Below, one piece after another: positions 58,832 to 64,000 of a stretch of 64,000 nucleotides of DNA (the first letter of the stretch is position 1; each line of letters begins with the position of its first letter). The notes beneath the pieces were generated by a model, which searched no databases, was not told the DNA's origin, and saw only the letters and a program-made list of their open reading frames with translations. The DNA is from Oceanobacillus damuensis. Lineage in GTDB: Bacteria > Bacillota > Bacilli > Bacillales > Amphibacillaceae. Both the position numbers and the translations under genes were made by a program. The stretch spans positions 1 through 64,000 of the forward strand of contig NZ_LQNF01000020.1 of assembly GCF_001618145.1 (NCBI RefSeq). The letters run 5' to 3'.

Positions 58832-60859
58832 ATGTCGAACAAAGAAAATAACTCCAAAAGAGTGGCTGACAATAATAGGGCAGAAGAACATGTGAAAGAA
58901 CCGAAAGTGAATAGAGATGGAAAAATTGATACGACAGTGAATGAGGATGCACTGGAAGCGTCACCCAACACTAGAAATCTGTCAGGCTGGATGCGATATA
59001 CGTTTATGACCATTGCGGTTGTCGGGGCATTGTATCATCTATACATCTTGAATTTAAACCCTATCGATCCATGGATATTCAGAAGTACTCATCTGCTCTT
59101 TGGAACGGTACTGGCATTATTGCTCTATAAAGGGTGGAAAACAGATTCGAATAAAATTACTATCCTGGACTGGATTTTTATTTTCGCGGCGATTTTTGTC
59201 GGTTATTATATTTATGCCAATTTAAATCAATTGGTTTTCCGCTTTGGTGTAGCACCGACAACAATGGACGTTATTGTAGCAACACTAGGCTTATTGCTGG
59301 TATTGGAGATTACTAGAAGAACAAGCGGCTGGATTCTCCCGATTCTAGCGTTCATCTTCTCTGCCTATGTGTTTTTAGGACCTTGGCTGCCAGGTTTTCT
59401 GAACCATAATGGATATTCTTTTGAACGCTTTGTAACGTATATCTATGGACTGGACGGGGTGTTCGGTGTAACAACGGATGTATCCTCTAAATACATTATT
59501 CTCTTCATTATTTTTGGTGCCTTTCTGCAAATGTCTGGTGTAGGGCAATACTTTATGAATGTAGCCTTCCGGGTGGCAGGTGGAATGCGTGGTGGTCCTG
59601 CCAAAGTAGCGGTTTTCTCATCAGGGCTTATGGGAATGATCAATGGTACCTCAGCAGGAAATGTTGTTGCGACTGGTTCTTTAACAATCCCACTGATGAA
59701 AAAGACAGGCTATAACCCGCGTTTTGCGGCAGCGACAGAAGCGACAGCGTCCGCAGGTGGTCAGTTATTGCCTCCAATCATGGGTGCGGGTGCCTTTCTT
59801 ATGGCCGAGATTACGGGAATGCCGTATTCAGAAATCATTTTAGCTGCAACCATTCCCGCGTTGTTATATTTCATTTCCATCTATTTCATGATTGATTTTA
59901 AAGCAATCAAAGAGGGACTAAAAGGATTGAAAAGGGAGCAGCTGCCAGACCTGAAATATATCCTGAAAAAGCTTTACCTGTTTATACCGATTTTATTGCT
60001 TATCGGACTATTGGTAAGCGGATTTAGCGTCATTTATGCTGGTACAATCGGTATCATTGCATGCTTCGTTATCAGCTTATTCAGTAAAGAAACACGCATG
60101 AGTTTCAAAAATATCCTGGAAGCATTGGAACTGGGGATGAAGAATGCTTTGCAGCTAATTGCAATTGTTGCTTGTGCTGGTTTTATCGTAGGCGTAATTG
60201 CACTTACAGGGGTAGGCCAACGATTCAGCTCGATGCTGCTTTCCATTGCAGATAATAATATGTTTTTAGCATTGCTGTTTGCGATGGCATTATCCATTAT
60301 TCTGGGGATGGGAATGCCTACAACTGCCGCATATGCTGTAGCAGCATCTGTTGTCGCTCCTGGATTAGTCGGTATGGGAATGGAGCCAATCCTGGCGCAT
60401 ATGTTTGTATTCTACTATGCAGTAATCTCAGCAATCACGCCACCAGTTGCATTGGCGGCCTTTGCAGCGGCAGGCATAACGGGAACCAATCCGATGAAAA
60501 CAAGTGTAACAGCATTCCAAATTGGCCTTGCAGCGTTTATCGTTCCATTTATGTTCTTCTACAGTCCGGAATTACTCCTGTTAAGCGATTCTGCGGTTGC
60601 GATTGGTCTTGCAGTTGTTACAGCACTTGTAGGTATCTATCTGCTGGCAGCATCTGTACAAGGCTGGTTTTTTGGAAGAAAAGCACCAATCTATGTGCGT
60701 GCCATTCTTTTAATAGGAGCACTTTTCTTTATGGTGTCAGGTTTAGCATCTGATTTTGCAGGGATTACAGTTATTATCATCGCAATGGTCATCCAAAAGT
60801 TTTTGAAGAAATCGGATCCTCCTCAAAATGTGACACAGCAAGAAGTCAGTTCGATGTAG
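58832..60859 (+). CDS. TRAP transporter permease, fused small and large subunits
   Basis: A 675-residue membrane protein. A hydrophilic N-terminal stretch (about 45 residues) leads to four helices of the DctQ type and then about twelve helices of the DctM type. Conserved DctM segments are GLMGMINGTSAGNVVATGSLTIP, TEATASAGGQLLPPIMGAGAF and ILGMGMPTTAAYAVAASVVAP. Such 4TM/12TM fusions pair with TAXI receptors. It imports its substrate using a sodium or proton gradient. GGGAGGA precedes the ATG. Confidence 0.93.
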   Translation: MSNKENNSKRVADNNRAEEHVKEPKVNRDGKIDTTVNEDALEASPNTRNLSGWMRYTFMTIAVVGALYHLYILNLNPIDPWIFRSTHLLFGTVLALLLYKGWKTDSNKITILDWIFIFAAIFVGYYIYANLNQLVFRFGVAPTTMDVIVATLGLLLVLEITRRTSGWILPILAFIFSAYVFLGPWLPGFLNHNGYSFERFVTYIYGLDGVFGVTTDVSSKYIILFIIFGAFLQMSGVGQYFMNVAFRVAGGMRGGPAKVAVFSSGLMGMINGTSAGNVVATGSLTIPLMKKTGYNPRFAAATEATASAGGQLLPPIMGAGAFLMAEITGMPYSEIILAATIPALLYFISIYFMIDFKAIKEGLKGLKREQLPDLKYILKKLYLFIPILLLIGLLVSGFSVIYAGTIGIIACFVISLFSKETRMSFKNILEALELGMKNALQLIAIVACAGFIVGVIALTGVGQRFSSMLLSIADNNMFLALLFAMALSIILGMGMPTTAAYAVAASVVAPGLVGMGMEPILAHMFVFYYAVISAITPPVALAAFAAAGITGTNPMKTSVTAFQIGLAAFIVPFMFFYSPELLLLSDSAVAIGLAVVTALVGIYLLAASVQGWFFGRKAPIYVRAILLIGALFFMVSGLASDFAGITVIIIAMVIQKFLKKSDPPQNVTQQEVSSM

Positions 60860-60941
60860 ATTCAGGAATACAGCATAATTTAATTGTGCTGTATTTCCAT
60901 TTATATGCGTATGTATCATATTGCTGAAGAAGGTTATGAAA

Positions 60942-62369
60942 ATGTATAGAAGGAAAAAGCTAAAAAAATTAATTTCCAATCAAATGGTTATCATGCTCTG
61001 CGCCACAATTCTGTTGATTTCCATTATCTATTTTTTGCCGGAGCAAGTGAGCTGGGGAGCGAGAACGACAATCGGAATTATGATGTTTGGTCTTATTTTA
61101 TGGGCATTTGTGCCAATACCGATTGGCATGACTTCACTGCTTGTCCTCGTATTATTGATCTTATTGCAATCTGTAGAGATGGAAGTGGCACTTAGCGGAT
61201 TTGCATCACCGGCAGTACTTCTGATTATTGCAGGAATGATGATAGCAACAGGCGTCAATCAGACAAATTTAATGGACCGCCTTACATATCGTTTACTGTC
61301 AAAATGGGGGAAATCCGCCAAAGGAATCTTTCTCTCGCTATTTTCACTAATGCAAGTGCAAGCATTTTTTATCCCTTCCACTGCCGTAAGAACATCACTG
61401 ATGATGCCACTTGTTTCTTCTGCACTGGATGCAGTCGGTGCAAAAAAAGAAACCAATTTCAGCAAATTGCTGCTCCTCAGTACAGCTTTCGGAGGGAATG
61501 TCAGTGGTGTTGCTATCTTGACAGCTGCAGTTGGAAATATATTGACGGTAGAGATTCTCCGGCTATATTTGGGTACAACCCTTACCTATGTACAATGGTT
61601 TATATATGCATTACCGATATGGTTATTGCTGATGCTCGTTGTCCCAATTATTTTATGGAAACTATTCCCGCCAGAGAGTTTTTCATTTAATATGCTTCAA
61701 AAAGAGATGGACGAAAATTTGCAAAAGATAGGACCGTATACAATAGAGGACAAGAAATGCTTGGGAATTCTCGGATTTACGATTTTGATATGGGTCACAG
61801 AGCCATTCCATGGATATCACCCTACATTCGGAGCATTACTAGCGGTTGTTTTAATGACAATGCCTGGCATCGGATTTGTGCAATGGAAAAAAATGATCGA
61901 TGTGAATTTTGATATGGTGCTATTGATTGGCGCTACCTTATCCTTAGGATTTGCACTGATTGAGTCAGGTGCAATCGATCTCCTGGAGGTTCTCGTGACA
62001 CCTGATTTTGTGTTAGAAGTCTTTTCCAACCCTTGGCTGGCAATTCCAATGGCAGTCATTGTTTCCCAAATCTACCATTTAGGAGTAACCAACGTATCAA
62101 CTGCAGTTGTAACAATCATGCCCGTGCTAATCAGTCTATCGCAACAAGCTGGTCTTGACCCAGTAGTTATAAGCTTCGCGGCATCCGTGACTATTCTGCT
62201 TGGTTATATTCTTATCGTAGAAACCATGTCAAATGTGGTTGTCTATAGCAGTGGTAAAATCAGTCAGCGAGACTTCTTATTACCGGGAATATATTCAACG
62301 ATAGCAAGCACAGTTATTACAATACTCGTTGCTTTCACTTGGTGGAGATGGCTTGGATTTTGGCCGTAA
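60942..62369 (+). CDS. DASS/SLC13-type sodium:carboxylate (anion) symporter
   Basis: A 475-residue protein with a basic N terminus and about eleven hydrophobic segments. The paired hairpin motifs expected in the DASS/ArsB-like fold are visible as FFIPSTAVRTSLMMPLVS and YHLGVTNVSTAVVTIMPVL. It follows the TRAP permease by 82 bases and probably gives a second route for dicarboxylate uptake or exchange. The start is uncertain: ATG 60942 is chosen from spacing to AGAAGG, but ATG 60936 and TTG 60921 are in frame. Confidence 0.8.
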   Translation: MYRRKKLKKLISNQMVIMLCATILLISIIYFLPEQVSWGARTTIGIMMFGLILWAFVPIPIGMTSLLVLVLLILLQSVEMEVALSGFASPAVLLIIAGMMIATGVNQTNLMDRLTYRLLSKWGKSAKGIFLSLFSLMQVQAFFIPSTAVRTSLMMPLVSSALDAVGAKKETNFSKLLLLSTAFGGNVSGVAILTAAVGNILTVEILRLYLGTTLTYVQWFIYALPIWLLLMLVVPIILWKLFPPESFSFNMLQKEMDENLQKIGPYTIEDKKCLGILGFTILIWVTEPFHGYHPTFGALLAVVLMTMPGIGFVQWKKMIDVNFDMVLLIGATLSLGFALIESGAIDLLEVLVTPDFVLEVFSNPWLAIPMAVIVSQIYHLGVTNVSTAVVTIMPVLISLSQQAGLDPVVISFAASVTILLGYILIVETMSNVVVYSSGKISQRDFLLPGIYSTIASTVITILVAFTWWRWLGFWP

Positions 62370-62384
62370 CATATAGTTGGTGCG

Positions 62385-62505
62385 AAACTGGAATTAGGCA
62401 CTCCCAAACTAAGCTAAGGCGCTCAACCTAGGTCTTCCAAAATCGAACTAAGAGATTGAAAACTGAACTAGGGGTCAGCCCCAGCCACTAAGCGATCTCT
62501 GAAAA
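62385..62505. repeat. Degenerate 20-bp tandem array E after the symporter gene
   Basis: Units built on AAACTGAACTAAGG-like sequence recur. Anchoring on the central T of CTA(A/G)G gives positions 62395, 62415, 62429, 62449, 62469 and 62489, so spacing is 20 except for one interval of 14. The sequence is weaker and shorter than arrays A-C and unrelated in core, but similar in period and intergenic position. Confidence 0.5.
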
Positions 62506-62627
62506 GCAGCATAGACGTTCAACCTATCAATGTTCTTAATCAAAAAATTACAAAAACACAACAACCAGTTTACATCCCTCCTGTAACATTACTATTAAAT
62601 ACCATAGAAAATAGGAGGGATTACATA

Positions 62628-64000
62628 ATGACGTTTAAAAAGAAGATCATTACGGGCGCTACAGCAACTGTTCTATTTACAGGTACCATCCCATTCAACG
62701 TCTTTGCGGAACAACCACCTCTTTTTCAATTTTCCGGTGAGGATTTGACAGCTTCACAGGTAGGACAATATGATAGCGGCCTGGGTGAAGGCGGTACGGA
62801 AATCATGGCCTATGATCCTGAATTGCAGCGGGCTTTCGTTACAAATGGGGCAGCAGCTGGATTTGATATTCTATCATTTAAAAAGCTTAAATCTGGTAAA
62901 TTCTCTGAAGTTACATCTGAAAAACGTATTTTACTGGAGAACTTCGGGATTGAGGGGATTGACGATATTACAAGTATCGCATCACATCCATACAAGGATT
63001 TGATAGCAATTTCCGTAGTCAGCAATCCGAAAACAGACCCAGGCTACATCGTATTTGCTACAAAAGATGGAGAATATGTAAACCATGTACAAGTTGGCTC
63101 ATTACCTGACATGGTCACATTTACCCCGGATGGTACAAAAGCAGTTGTCGCAAACGAAGGGGAACCTGACGAAGATTACTCTGTGGACCCGGAAGGCTCG
63201 ATTTCCATAATCGATGTAACAGGTGATCCAGCTGAGTTTACAGCTAACAACCTGACCTTTGAGGGGGTGGAACTGGATGACAAAGTAAGGATCGGCTCAG
63301 AAGGGACAACTTTACAGCAGCTGGAACCGGAATATGCAGCTGTTACCGATGACAGTACAACAGCATACATATCTCTGCAGGAAAACAATGCCATTGCAAC
63401 GGTAGATTTGGTAAATGAAGAAATCCTCGATGTGAAAGGCTTGGGCGTGAAAGATCATTCCGTTCCGGGAAATGAACTGGATGCAAAAGACAATAATGAA
63501 ACAAAAATTGAAAAACAGCCACTTCTAGGCTTCTATATGCCTGATGCCATCGATACATTCACCGCAGATGGCAAAACATACATCCTGACGCCAAACGAAG
63601 GGGATGCACGTGATTATGATGCATACTCGGAAGAAGCGAGCATCAAGGATATAAAAGGCCAGATCCAGCTGAATGCCGACCACTATGAAGGATATACACA
63701 GAAAGAGCTTGATGAGGCTGTTGCAGGTGGGCTTCTGGATGAGCTGGGCAAAACAGATATTACATTGGAAGACGGTAAAAATGATGAAGGCATTTATGAA
63801 TCACTGCACACATACGGCGGTCGCAGCTTTTCTATTTTTGACGCGGATACGGTGGAGCTTGTTTATGACAGTGGCAGTGATTTTGAAAAAATTACAGCAG
63901 AAGCACTTCCCGAGCACTTCAATACAAATAATGATGAATTGAAATATGATGGCAGAAGTGATGCCAAGGGACCCGAGCCGGAAACTGTCGTAAGCGGTGA
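62628..64000 (+). CDS. Secreted choice-of-anchor-I family protein (partial, runs off the window)
   Basis: At least 457 residues, open to the window's last base. A signal peptide covers about residues 1-27 (TGTIPFNVFAEQ at the end). The beta-propeller-like body has the family segments LPDMVTFTPDGTKAVVANEG, LEPEYAAVTDDSTTAYISLQ, KDHSVPGNELDA and YILTPNEGDARDYDAYSEE. Such proteins are exported, often large, and sometimes joined to phosphatase or S-layer domains, which would lie beyond the window. TAGGAGGG precedes the ATG. Function is not established. Confidence 0.85.
   Translation, partial: MTFKKKIITGATATVLFTGTIPFNVFAEQPPLFQFSGEDLTASQVGQYDSGLGEGGTEIMAYDPELQRAFVTNGAAAGFDILSFKKLKSGKFSEVTSEKRILLENFGIEGIDDITSIASHPYKDLIAISVVSNPKTDPGYIVFATKDGEYVNHVQVGSLPDMVTFTPDGTKAVVANEGEPDEDYSVDPEGSISIIDVTGDPAEFTANNLTFEGVELDDKVRIGSEGTTLQQLEPEYAAVTDDSTTAYISLQENNAIATVDLVNEEILDVKGLGVKDHSVPGNELDAKDNNETKIEKQPLLGFYMPDAIDTFTADGKTYILTPNEGDARDYDAYSEEASIKDIKGQIQLNADHYEGYTQKELDEAVAGGLLDELGKTDITLEDGKNDEGIYESLHTYGGRSFSIFDADTVELVYDSGSDFEKITAEALPEHFNTNNDELKYDGRSDAKGPEPETVVSG

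Overview
The window is a low-GC Gram-positive chromosome segment, most likely from a spore-forming, salt-tolerant member of the Bacillaceae (Virgibacillus/Oceanobacillus/Lentibacillus type). The reasons are the Bacillus-like order atpIBEFHAGDC - ywzB - ywmB - murA - spoIID - spoIIQ - spoIIID - mbl - flhO - flhP - epuA-like gene - fabZ, strong AGGAGG ribosome-binding sites, many TTG/GTG starts, and glutamate-rich exported proteins. No rRNA, tRNA, CRISPR array, prophage block or intact insertion sequence was seen.

Layout. 1-2.6 kb: a repeat element and a secreted subtilase. 3.1-10.2 kb: the complete F1Fo ATP synthase operon. 10.8-13.2 kb: ywzB, ywmB and murA. 13.4-13.9 kb: two interspersed repeat elements. 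14.2-24.3 kb: a dppABCDE-ykfABCD operon for uptake and breakdown of murein peptides, with a CodY-like box in front, inserted between murA and spoIID. 24.5-33.6 kb: the sporulation/cell-shape/flagellar-rod block, interrupted by an AimR-like receptor gene. 33.7-39.8 kb: small genes and a TetR-controlled RND efflux system with a near-perfect palindromic operator. 40.6-45.0 kb (minus strand): zwf plus a cyclase-family gene, a split ThrE exporter, and a protein built of two F-type c-subunit hairpins. 45.2-49.9 kb: tagO and a second, larger subtilase. 50.1-62.4 kb: a catabolic cluster for a dicarboxylic acid, probably a branched C5 acid such as mesaconate, itaconate or methylsuccinate: MmgE/PrpD protein, GntR regulator, CitE-like lyase, CoA transferase, MaoC hydratase, two-subunit class I fumarase-type hydratase, acyl-CoA dehydrogenase, TAXI-TRAP transporter and a DASS-type carrier. 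The end holds the start of a secreted choice-of-anchor-I protein.

Three things stand out. First, six intergenic spaces carry degenerate tandem arrays with a period of 20-21 bp. The unit sequence differs between loci, but three arrays share a CGGGAGAG core and two have a 42-bp alternating structure. Second, the C5-dicarboxylate cluster has a self-consistent regulatory layout: two ATTGNATCCAAT operator-like sites and two near-identical cre-like sites. Third, there are several odd genes: an AimR-like receptor without a visible peptide gene, a tandem c-subunit-like protein with one hairpin lacking the carboxylate, a YjfB-like gene whose only plausible start codon is ATC, and a dppE with an apparent in-frame deletion in a conserved segment.
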